DNA from: CAVPLM01 sp964497095
Lineage (GTDB): Bacteria; Actinomycetota; Thermoleophilia; RBG-16-64-13
Assembly: GCA_964497095.1 (NCBI GenBank)
Contig: CAZCCL010000017.1
Span: forward strand, 1-30,455
Length of the DNA stretch: 30,455 bases
Direction: 5' to 3'
Part shown: piece by piece, positions 7,395 through 15,237 of the stretch
How positions within the stretch are numbered: the stretch's first letter is position 1
Layout of the letters: each line of letters starts with the position of its first letter
The notes under the pieces: generated by a model
Told to the model about the DNA's origin: nothing
Database searches by the model: none
The model's input: only the letters and a program-made list of their open reading frames with translations
Position numbers and translations under genes: made by a program

Positions 7395-8407
7395 CCGGTC
7401 TGCAGGTCGCCTGGTTCGTCATCGCCGCGACCCTGGTGGCCGTCTATGCGATCCTCGATGGGTTCGATCTGGGAATCGGCGTACTGGAGCCGGTGCTGGC
7501 CCGGACCGCCGGGCAGCGGGCCATGCTCCACCATACGGTCGGCCCGGTCTGGGATGGGAACGAAGTCTGGCTGATCATCATCGGCGGTGTCATGTTCGCC
7601 GCTTTTCCCCCGGTATATGCGACGGTTCTGAGTGGCTTCTACCTGGTGTTCATGCTGGTGTTCTTCGGCCTCATATTCCGGGCCACGGCCCTCGGGCTCC
7701 ACTACGGGGGCTCCTTGGACGCGCGCTCGTGGAGGGCGGCCTTCTGGGGCGGCTCCCTCGTACCTGCGTTCTTCCTTGGTCTGGTTGCCGGCAACTTGGT
7801 CCGGGGAGTGGAGCTTTCGAGCACCGGGGACTTCACCGGCGGCCTGGGTTCGCTCTTCGGTCCATTCGCCGTGGCGACCGGAGTTCTGAGCCTCGCCATG
7901 TTCGCCAATCAGGGAGCCGCCTGGGCGACGCTTAAGACCACGGGTGAGCTCCACGCCCGGGCCGCGAAGGTCCGCCGGGCGACCGGATGGGTGCTGCTGC
8001 TGCTCCTGGTTCTGGTCACCTTTTACGCGCTGTGGGCGGCGAGCGCTCATGCCTCCGACCTGGTCCGGCGCCCTCTGGGCTGGGTGGCTGTAGCTCTGGC
8101 CGTATGCGGGATCCTCTATCAGCAGGTGGCGTCATGGCGAAGTGATGACCGGGGAGCGTTCGCAGGAGCCAGCGCAGCGGTGGTGGGACTGGTGGGGATA
8201 TGGGCGGTCGGCACCTTCCCCGCCATCGTGCGGGCGTCGAACGACGAGGGGCTGAGCCTCACGATCGCCGGCGCTTCGGCCTCCCCGAGCACCCTGAAGG
8301 CGATGACCGTCGTCGCGGCCATCGGCATACCTGTGGTGGCCGCCTGCGCGTTGTTTGCCTACCGGGTGTTCCGGGGCCGGGTGGACAAGACGGGCGAAGG
8401 ATACTAG
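7391..8407 (+). CDS. cydB: Cytochrome bd-type quinol oxidase subunit II
   Basis: CydB carries no catalytic heme ligands of its own in most bd oxidases but is needed for assembly of the complex with CydA. The protein has 338 aa and about eight hydrophobic segments. The family signatures ILDGFDLGIG (near 22-31) and HTVGPVWDGNEVWLI (near 48-62) include the two conserved aspartates of the proton path. Length is somewhat shorter than the E. coli protein (379 aa) and fits the short-loop group. It starts at the ATGA overlap with cydA, so the two are translationally coupled, and lies 25 bp before narG, suggesting a common transcript. No small CydX-like ORF is evident in that gap. Confidence 0.95.
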   Translation: MTGLQVAWFVIAATLVAVYAILDGFDLGIGVLEPVLARTAGQRAMLHHTVGPVWDGNEVWLIIIGGVMFAAFPPVYATVLSGFYLVFMLVFFGLIFRATALGLHYGGSLDARSWRAAFWGGSLVPAFFLGLVAGNLVRGVELSSTGDFTGGLGSLFGPFAVATGVLSLAMFANQGAAWATLKTTGELHARAAKVRRATGWVLLLLLVLVTFYALWAASAHASDLVRRPLGWVAVALAVCGILYQQVASWRSDDRGAFAGASAAVVGLVGIWAVGTFPAIVRASNDEGLSLTIAGASASPSTLKAMTVVAAIGIPVVAACALFAYRVFRGRVDKTGEGY

Positions 8408-8432
8408 TCGAGAACCCCGACAAGGAGAGGAA

Positions 8433-11400
8433 ATGGCCCGCAGTCGCGAGAACCGCAAGTCCAAGACGCGAAAGCTCGCAGATCATGGGCTCTTCCCTAC
8501 CCGTGACGAGGGCATGCCGGTGGAGGAGTACTATCGGGACCGGTGGCGGCACGACAAGGTCGTCCGCTCCACCCACGGAGTGAATTGCACGGGCTCCTGC
8601 TCCTGGCAGGTGTTCGTGCGTGACGGCGTCATCACCGGTGAGAAGCCGGCCACCGATTACCCTGAGACTCCGCCGGATATGCCTGATCAGGAGCCCCGCG
8701 GCTGCGCTCGGGGCCTCACTTCTTCCTGGTACAGCGACAATCCCGGACGGGTCAAGTATCCGTACGTGCGCGGGCTGCTCCTGGACCTCTGGCGGCAGGC
8801 TAGAAAGACACACTCCGACCCTGTGGAGGCCTGGGCGAGCATAGCCCGGGATCCGGACCGGAGCGCGGTGTACATCGGCGCCCGAGGGCACGGCGGCTTC
8901 GTCCGCACCACGTGGGACGAAGCCCTCGAGCTGTGCGCGGCCGCCCATGTCTTCACCGTCAAAGAATACGGCCCCGACCGGGTGGCGGGGTTCAGCCCTT
9001 CTCCCGCCATGTCCCCTGTGTCCCACGCCTCGGGTGCGCGGTATCTGGCGCTGACCGGGGGGACCCAGCTCTCCTACTACGACTGGCACGCCGACCTACC
9101 CCCGGCGTTCCCTCAGGTGTTCGGCGATCAGACCGATTCACCCGAATCCGCCGACTGGTGGAACTCCGGGTATCTCATGCTCTGGGGGGCCAACATCCCG
9201 CTTACCCATACACCGGACGCGCACTTCATGGTCGAGGCCCGATACCGGGGACAGAAAGTAGTAGCCGTCTCCCCGGACTACGGCGAGCACGTGAAGTTCG
9301 CCGACGATTGGCTGGCTGTGGCGCCTGGGATGGATTCGGCACTCGCCATGGCCATGGGGCACGTGATCCTCAAGGAGTTCTACCTTGACCGCCAGGTGCC
9401 GTATTTCACCGAATACGTCAAGACCTATACCGACATGCCGTTCCTCGTGCTTCTGAGCGAGCACGGCGGCGACTACGCGCCCGACAGGTTCCTTACCGCA
9501 GCCGATCTGGGTCACGAAGGGGAAGAGGCCGGGTGGAAGACCGTCGTGTTCGACGAGAAAAGCGGTCATCCGGCTGTGCCCAACGGGTCCCAAGGCTTCC
9601 GTTGGGCAGATTCCGGGACAGGGCTCTGGAACCTCGATCTGGGCTTGATCCAGCCGGCCTTGAGCCTGCTCGAACAGGCGACCGAACAGGTCGAACTCGT
9701 ACTACCTAGGTTCGACACGGTCCCTTCGGTCGCGATGCACCGCTCCGTTCCCGCGCTCCGTCTCAAGGGAAGGCTGGTGACGACGGTCTTCGACCTTCTC
9801 CTGGCTCAATACGGGCTGAAGAGGGGGGAGGTCCGGGGGGAGTGGCCTCAGGGATACGACGACACCGACGAGCCTTTCACTCCCGGTTGGCAGGAGCGCC
9901 TCACCGGGATCCCGGCTGCGGCCGTTGTCCGGATAGCTCGGGAGTTCGCGCATAACGCCGAGCTCACCCAGGGACGCTCGATGATCGTCACCGGGTCCGG
10001 CGTGAACCACTGGGTCAACGCCGATGTAGCGTATCGAGCCATGACCACCCTGCTCGCCACCTGCGGCTGCATCGGCCGGAACGGCGGGGGTCTGGCCCAT
10101 TACGTGGGTCAACAGAAGGTCCGTCCGCTGGCGGGCTGGGCGACGCTGTCGGCGGCTTCCGACTGGGTGCGGCCTACCCGCCGGGCGTCCGCTACGGCCT
10201 GGTTCTACGTGGCCACCGATCAGTGGCGCTACGAGACTCTGAGTGCCGATGAGCTGGCATCGCCTGTTGCCGAGGGGCGGCTGCGTGGGAAGGCGCCCAT
10301 CGATGCTCTCGCTCAGGCTACCCGGCTCGGATGGCAGCCTTTCCATCCGGCGTTCGATCGGAACCCCCTGAAGCTTGCGGAAGACGCCTCCCTGGCTTCG
10401 CAGGAAGGCGGCTACCTTAACCAGTACGTCGCCGACCAAGTCAAAGAGGGGACGCTCAAGTTCTCCCTGGAGGATCCGGACGACCCGGCAAATTGGCCGC
10501 GGGTCCTCTTTGTGTGGCGGGCGAATCTTCTGGGCAGCTCGGCGCAGGGCCATGACTACCTGGTGCGTCACCTCGTCGGGTCGGATGTAGAGAATCTGCT
10601 CGCTCGGGAGGCGCCGCCGGATCGGCGCCCCACTGAGGTGGTGTGGCGCGAGGCCGCTCCGCTGGGCAAACTGGACCTCCTGGTCGATCTCGACTTTCGC
10701 ATGACAAGCACCGGCGCCTTCGCCGACGTCGTCCTGCCGGCGGCCACCTGGTACGAGAAGTACGATCTTTCATGCACCGACATGCATGGCTTCATCAATT
10801 CCTTCAATGTCGTCGTCGACCCGGAGTGGGAGGCCCGCTCCGATTGGGAGACCTTCAGAGACCTGGCCCGCGAGTTCTCGTGCCTGGCCGGTCCGCATCT
10901 CGGGATTCGGGAAGACGTGGTGGCCACGGCGCTCGACAAGGACTCACCGGCGGAGGCCTCCCAACCTCATGGGCTGGTGAAGGACTGGCGCACGGATGAG
11001 GTAGACCCTGTTCCCGGTAGAACCATGCCCCGGCTCGCCGTGGTAAAACGCGATTTCACCGCCGTTTACGGCAAGTACACCAGCCTCGGGCCCCTGGTGG
11101 ATACGCTGGGCTGCGGTGCGAAGGGCCTGGACTGGAAGATCGCCGACGAGGTCGAGTGGCTCCAGACCGAGAATGGCACCGTCGCCGAAGGACCGGGCGC
11201 GGGGCGGCCGTCACTTCATCACGACTATCAAGCGGCGGAAGCCATGCTCGCTATGTCGGGGACGACGAACAGGCGGCTGGCACGCCAGGGGTTCAGGGCT
11301 CTCGAAGAGAGGGCCGGTAGGAAACTGGGCGATCTGGCCTGGGAGGGACCGGAGCAGCGGATCAGGTGGTCCGACGTCCAGGCTCGGCCGCAGGGGGCCT

Positions 11401-12122
11401 TCCCGAGCCCCGAGTTCTCGGGAGACGGGTCGGGAGCCGGAGGCGGCGGGCAAGCGTACACCCCCTTCTCCCTGAACGTACGCTACCTGGTCCCTTGGAG
11501 GACGCTGACCGGTCGGATGCAAATGGCCCTGGATCACGAGTGGTTCAAAGAGATGGGGGAGTTCCTCCCCACTTTCCGCCCGCCCTTGAGCGAAGCCGAG
11601 GGGATGCGGGAACATGTCGGCCCGGGAGGCCCGGCCGTGGTCTTGAGATATCTGACACCTCACGCGAAGTGGTCGATAAACTCCACCTTCCAGGACAACC
11701 CGCTCATGTTGACTCTGTTTCGCGGCGGGCCGGTCGTGTGGTTGTCACCCGAGGACTCGGGCGCCTTGGAGTTGGAAGACAACGACTGGGTGGAGATGAC
11801 GAACGGGAACGGCGTCTTCTCCTGCCGGGCGGCGGTCTCCCCCCGCTTGCCCCCGGGCCTCTGCTACCTCTATCACGCGAACGACCGGCAAGTCCAGGTA
11901 GCGCACGACTCGGGGGCGGGCCGGCCTGGCGGCGGTGAAACCGGCCGGCGCGGCGGCACGGGCAACTCGCTCACCAGGATCGTACTCAAGCCCACTCATC
12001 TGGTGGGTGGCTACGCCCAGCTTTCCTACGCGGCCGACTACTACGGCCCCACCGGCGCCCAGCGGGACGAGCAGGTCATCGTTCGGCGCCGGTCCGGCGG
12101 GCGAGGGATGGAGCTGCCGTGA
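8433..12122 (+). CDS. narG: Respiratory nitrate reductase, molybdenum catalytic subunit (NarG)
   Basis: NarG reduces nitrate to nitrite at a bis-MGD molybdenum centre. The ATG at 8433, preceded by AAGGAGAGG, gives 1229 aa against 1246 in E. coli, and similarity runs end to end. The FS0 cluster ligands are His48, Cys52, Cys56 and Cys91 (STHGVNCTGSCSW ... EPRGCARG). The molybdenum ligand Asp217 is in SYYDWHADLPP. Other near-identical blocks are HSDPVEAWASI, YGPDRVAGFSP, GRSMIVTGSGVNHW, WRANLLGSS and FRGGPVVWLS. The N-terminus is basic but has no twin-arginine signal with a hydrophobic stretch, so the enzyme should face the cytoplasm. It overlaps narH by four bases (GTGA). Some NarG relatives work as nitrite oxidoreductases; sequence reading alone does not exclude that, but nitrate reduction is the simpler reading next to cydAB. 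Confidence 0.96.
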   Translation: MARSRENRKSKTRKLADHGLFPTRDEGMPVEEYYRDRWRHDKVVRSTHGVNCTGSCSWQVFVRDGVITGEKPATDYPETPPDMPDQEPRGCARGLTSSWYSDNPGRVKYPYVRGLLLDLWRQARKTHSDPVEAWASIARDPDRSAVYIGARGHGGFVRTTWDEALELCAAAHVFTVKEYGPDRVAGFSPSPAMSPVSHASGARYLALTGGTQLSYYDWHADLPPAFPQVFGDQTDSPESADWWNSGYLMLWGANIPLTHTPDAHFMVEARYRGQKVVAVSPDYGEHVKFADDWLAVAPGMDSALAMAMGHVILKEFYLDRQVPYFTEYVKTYTDMPFLVLLSEHGGDYAPDRFLTAADLGHEGEEAGWKTVVFDEKSGHPAVPNGSQGFRWADSGTGLWNLDLGLIQPALSLLEQATEQVELVLPRFDTVPSVAMHRSVPALRLKGRLVTTVFDLLLAQYGLKRGEVRGEWPQGYDDTDEPFTPGWQERLTGIPAAAVVRIAREFAHNAELTQGRSMIVTGSGVNHWVNADVAYRAMTTLLATCGCIGRNGGGLAHYVGQQKVRPLAGWATLSAASDWVRPTRRASATAWFYVATDQWRYETLSADELASPVAEGRLRGKAPIDALAQATRLGWQPFHPAFDRNPLKLAEDASLASQEGGYLNQYVADQVKEGTLKFSLEDPDDPANWPRVLFVWRANLLGSSAQGHDYLVRHLVGSDVENLLAREAPPDRRPTEVVWREAAPLGKLDLLVDLDFRMTSTGAFADVVLPAATWYEKYDLSCTDMHGFINSFNVVVDPEWEARSDWETFRDLAREFSCLAGPHLGIREDVVATALDKDSPAEASQPHGLVKDWRTDEVDPVPGRTMPRLAVVKRDFTAVYGKYTSLGPLVDTLGCGAKGLDWKIADEVEWLQTENGTVAEGPGAGRPSLHHDYQAAEAMLAMSGTTNRRLARQGFRALEERAGRKLGDLAWEGPEQRIRWSDVQARPQGAFPSPEFSGDGSGAGGGGQAYTPFSLNVRYLVPWRTLTGRMQMALDHEWFKEMGEFLPTFRPPLSEAEGMREHVGPGGPAVVLRYLTPHAKWSINSTFQDNPLMLTLFRGGPVVWLSPEDSGALELEDNDWVEMTNGNGVFSCRAAVSPRLPPGLCYLYHANDRQVQVAHDSGAGRPGGGETGRRGGTGNSLTRIVLKPTHLVGGYAQLSYAADYYGPTGAQRDEQVIVRRRSGGRGMELP

Positions 12123-13702
12123 GGATCCGCGCCCAACTGATGATGGTGATGGCCCTGGACAAATGTCTCGGCTGCCATGCCTGCAGTGTCAGCTGCAAGC
12201 GATCCTGGACCAGCCGCTCCGGTTCTGAGCAAGCTTGGTTCAACAACGTCGAGACAAGACCGGGCGCCGGCTACCCTCAGGGCTGGGAGGATCGTCAAGA
12301 TCGCAGCGGAGGCGGGGAGGATGGCCCGCAGTGGGGCGGGGGCTGGGAACTCGACGGCGAGGGACATCTCCGACTGCGGGGCGGCGGCAGCCCCCGCAGA
12401 CTCCCCACTTTGTTCGGTGGTCGTTCGCCCTCGGGAGCCGATGACTACTACGAGCCGTGGACCTACGACGTCGCGGGTCTCACCGATGCCCCCCTGTCGG
12501 AGGGGCCGCCGGCCGCCACCGCCCATTCTCTTCTGACCGGGAAGCCGATGGCGCCCCACCAGGGCCCGAACTGGGACGACGACCTGGCGGGCACGACGTC
12601 GGCGGGCGTAGCGTCACCGGGGGTGACCGCGCCGCCCGACCCCACCCTGTCGGGTCCGGAGGAAGAGGTCCGACTGCGCTACGAGCAGATCTTCATGTTC
12701 TACCTGCCCCGCATCTGCAACCACTGTCTGAATCCGTCCTGCGCGGCCGCCTGCCCGTCGAAGGCCATATACAAGCGCTCGAGTGACGGTATCGTGCTGG
12801 TCGACGAGAACAAGTGTCGGGGCAGGAGCTTGTGTGTCGCGGCCTGCCCATACAAGAAGGTGTATCTGAACCGGGTGCGCGGGAAGGCCGAGAAGTGCAT
12901 GTTCTGCCTTCCCGGTGTAACCGAGGGCGGTCTGCCCGCGCTCTGCGCGGAGACCTGCGTCGGCAGGCTCCGTTTTATCGGCGTCGTGCTGTACGATGCC
13001 GACGCTGTCGCCGGCGTGGCGGAGCTTGGTCCCGAGTCGGGCCTCGTCGAAGCCCAGCGCCGGCTCCTGCTCGATCCGTACGACGATTCCGTGCTGACCA
13101 ACGCCGAGGAGGCCGGCATCCCTCACCAGTGGCTCGAGGCGGCCCGGCGTTCGCCCGTCTATGCGCTGGTCAAAGAGTTGAGGGTGGCCCTGCCTCTGCA
13201 TCCCGAATTCAGGACGCTGCCCATGGTCTGGTACGTGCCGCCGCTTTCCCCCGCGTTGGATTCCCTCCAGGCCCGGGGGGGCCGGGCCCACGGTCTCAAC
13301 GGTTGGGACGGTCCCTCCGGCCCCGACGGCAGCGATCCCGGCAACATCGACGGCCCCGGGCCGGTGTTCAGCGCGGCCCGAGATCTGCGCATCCCTGTCG
13401 ACTACCTGGCCGAGGTGTTCGCTGCCGGCGACCGGGCGCCGGTCGAAGAGGCCGTGAACATGTTGATAGTCATGCGGGAGTTCAAACGACACCAGCAGAT
13501 CCACGGCGGCGACGGCACCTACGTAGCGAGGAGGGCGGGGATCGATCCGGACCGTCTTGAGCGCTTGTTCCAGCTCCTCGGTCTTGCCGAGCGCAAAGAG
13601 CGGTTCGTCATACCCACGGCCCGCTACGAGACCGCGCGGCCACAGAAGCCGCCGTCGCAGGCGCGGCCGCCGGCCGCCGGCCGAGGCGGAGAAGACGCGT
13701 GA
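12119..13702 (+). CDS. narH: Respiratory nitrate reductase, iron-sulfur subunit (NarH)
   Basis: NarH passes electrons through one [3Fe-4S] and three [4Fe-4S] clusters to NarG. The GTG start overlaps the narG stop. The 527-aa protein has Cys16/19/22/26 at the same positions as E. coli, then Cys200/203/208/212, Cys233/239/243 and Cys260/263/276/280. At the [3Fe-4S] site E. coli has CRGWRMC with Trp in place of the fourth Cys; here it is CRGRSLC, so Arg236 takes that position and a fourth Cys is still missing. Blocks such as WFNNVET, DDYYEPW, GPNWDDDL and LPLHPEFRTLPMVWYVPPLSP confirm the family. The C-terminus ends in a Pro/Arg/Gly-rich tail instead of the Cys-containing tail of E. coli. No narJ or narI follows; the next gene is an antiporter 55 bp on. 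Confidence 0.96.
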   Translation: MRIRAQLMMVMALDKCLGCHACSVSCKRSWTSRSGSEQAWFNNVETRPGAGYPQGWEDRQDRSGGGEDGPQWGGGWELDGEGHLRLRGGGSPRRLPTLFGGRSPSGADDYYEPWTYDVAGLTDAPLSEGPPAATAHSLLTGKPMAPHQGPNWDDDLAGTTSAGVASPGVTAPPDPTLSGPEEEVRLRYEQIFMFYLPRICNHCLNPSCAAACPSKAIYKRSSDGIVLVDENKCRGRSLCVAACPYKKVYLNRVRGKAEKCMFCLPGVTEGGLPALCAETCVGRLRFIGVVLYDADAVAGVAELGPESGLVEAQRRLLLDPYDDSVLTNAEEAGIPHQWLEAARRSPVYALVKELRVALPLHPEFRTLPMVWYVPPLSPALDSLQARGGRAHGLNGWDGPSGPDGSDPGNIDGPGPVFSAARDLRIPVDYLAEVFAAGDRAPVEEAVNMLIVMREFKRHQQIHGGDGTYVARRAGIDPDRLERLFQLLGLAERKERFVIPTARYETARPQKPPSQARPPAAGRGGEDA

Positions 13703-13757
13703 GCGAAGGTGGCGGCCGAATCCGGTTCTCCCTCTCTTCGGGGGTACTCGCCGGACC

Positions 13758-15029
13758 ATGAGTGCCTTCACGATAGTCTCCATACTCATCTTCCTCGCTG
13801 CTCTCTTCGGCTACGTGAACAGCAGGTTCCTGAAACTCGCGCCCACGGTGGGTCTGATGCTCCAGGCTCTGGTGTTGTCGCTCATCCTGATCGGACTCGA
13901 CTATGTGGGCGTCCCCGGCATCAACTCGGCCCAATCGCTGGTCTCCGGCATCAATTTCAACCAGGTCATCTTCAACGGGGTACTGAGCTTCCTTCTCTTC
14001 GCCGGGGCGCTGCAGGTCTGTCTGGCCTGCCTGACCGCGGTGCGGACGCAGGTGTTCACCCTCGCCACCATCGGTGTTGTCGGCTCCACGGTCATCGTGG
14101 GTTTCGGGGTCTACGGACTCTTCCGACTGGTGGCTCTCGATATCCCGCTGACCTACTGCCTGCTTTTTGGCGCGCTCATCTCGCCCACCGACCCTATTGC
14201 CGTCCTTCCCATAATGCGTCGGGCGAAGGTGCCCAGCAACCTGGAGGCCGTGATCAGCGGAGAATCCCTGTTCAACGACGGGTTCGGCGTGGTCGTGTTC
14301 GTCATCTTGCTTCAGTTGGTGACGGGAGAGGGCACTTTGCCCATACCCGCTGAGGCTGCGGTTCTCTTCGCCGAAGAGGCTCTTGGCGGTTTCGTGTTCG
14401 GGCTGGTCCTGGGGTATCTGGGCTACTGGGTGGTGAGAACCATCGACGACTACCCGGTAGAGATCCTGATCACCCTGGCCCTGGTCACCGCCGGCTACGC
14501 GGCCGCCCAGGCCCTCGGCATCTCCGGCCCGCTGGCCATGGTGGTGGCGGGTATCGTGATCGGCAACCACGGCCGGAGCAAGGGGATGTCGGAACGCACC
14601 ACAGAGAACCTCGATCGGTTCTGGGAGATGGTGGAGATCATCCTCAACGCGGCCCTCTTCGTACTGATCGGTCTGGAAGCGGTGGCGTTCGCAGCTGATT
14701 TCTCGCTCGTCCGCCTGCTGGTGGGGTTCGCGGTCATCCCCGTGGTACTTGCGGCTCGCTTCATATCGGTGGGCGTCCCCATGGTGGCCCTGAAGCCGGT
14801 CCCCGACGTGAGTTGGCGGTCCACTCCTCTCATCACCTGGGCGGGGCTCCGGGGCGCCATTCCCGTCGCTCTGGTCCTCTCTCTACCTCCAGGGCCGAAT
14901 CGCTCGGTGTTGGCCATAGTCACTTACATCGTGGTCGTGTTCTCCGTCCTCGTGCAGGGGACGACCATCAAGTACTTCGTCGAGCGCCGGGGCAGGGGGA
15001 CTCCCGCGCTAAATGGCGATGCAGGTTGA
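13758..15029 (+). CDS. Na+/H+ antiporter, CPA1 (NhaP-like) family
   Basis: The integral membrane protein has 423 aa and about 12 hydrophobic segments. It exchanges cytoplasmic Na+ (or K+) for protons. Family signatures are visible: FNGVLSFLLFAGALQV in the fourth helix region, SPTDPIAVLP (142-151), and SGESLFNDGFGVVVF (167-181), where the Asn-Asp pair of the latter is the expected ion-binding site. WAGLRGAIPVALVLSLP near the C-terminus is also typical. The ATG at 13758 has only a weak ribosome site; an upstream part of the frame overlaps narH and looks like a shadow. The cytoplasmic tail is short. It takes the place in the operon where narJ/narI would be expected, and fits a role in converting respiration-driven proton gradients. 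Confidence 0.9.
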   Translation: MSAFTIVSILIFLAALFGYVNSRFLKLAPTVGLMLQALVLSLILIGLDYVGVPGINSAQSLVSGINFNQVIFNGVLSFLLFAGALQVCLACLTAVRTQVFTLATIGVVGSTVIVGFGVYGLFRLVALDIPLTYCLLFGALISPTDPIAVLPIMRRAKVPSNLEAVISGESLFNDGFGVVVFVILLQLVTGEGTLPIPAEAAVLFAEEALGGFVFGLVLGYLGYWVVRTIDDYPVEILITLALVTAGYAAAQALGISGPLAMVVAGIVIGNHGRSKGMSERTTENLDRFWEMVEIILNAALFVLIGLEAVAFAADFSLVRLLVGFAVIPVVLAARFISVGVPMVALKPVPDVSWRSTPLITWAGLRGAIPVALVLSLPPGPNRSVLAIVTYIVVVFSVLVQGTTIKYFVERRGRGTPALNGDAG

Positions 15030-15237
15030 TGCAGGACCGACCGAGTGGAAGGAGGCATACCGCCAGGCGCGCGACTGGGCGATGGTTATGCTCCTCCGCT
15101 CTCGGGAAGAAGAGGAACATCGACCGGAGCGAGGCCGTGAGCGAGTGGCCGTCCATAGCGGTCGGCTATCCGTCCCGCCGCCTGCTCGCCTGGCCCGCCC
15201 GGACCGAGGGGTGGGGTGCATGAGGGGAAGGACGACG
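15030..15237 (+). other. 208-bp gap between antiporter and transketolase genes
   Basis: No supported gene, terminator or RNA was found. The transketolase frame stays open through the whole gap from ATG 15013, giving a possible 75-residue Arg-rich extension, but that start has no ribosome site and the extension does not resemble the family. A promoter for the pentose phosphate genes could lie here; no clear -35/-10 pair was seen. Confidence 0.3.

Noticed and set aside
8433..8510. Twin-arginine export signal on NarG
   Set aside because: The N-terminus is basic (RSRENRK...) but has no RRxFLK-type motif and no hydrophobic stretch.
12614..13789. 391-codon minus-strand open frame opposite narH
   Set aside because: It is a shadow of narH codon bias, with no motif and no ribosome site.
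13703..15029. Possible narJ or narI remnant
   Set aside because: The frame shows CPA1 antiporter motifs throughout, with no heme-ligand His pattern of NarI and no NarJ-like sequence.
15136..15223. Small GTG-started ORF before tkt
   Set aside because: It is only 28-29 codons, overlaps the tkt start region and shows no recognisable sequence.
15013..15237. 75-residue N-terminal extension of transketolase
   Set aside because: No ribosome site at 15013, no likeness to the family, and a good site directly before ATG 15238.
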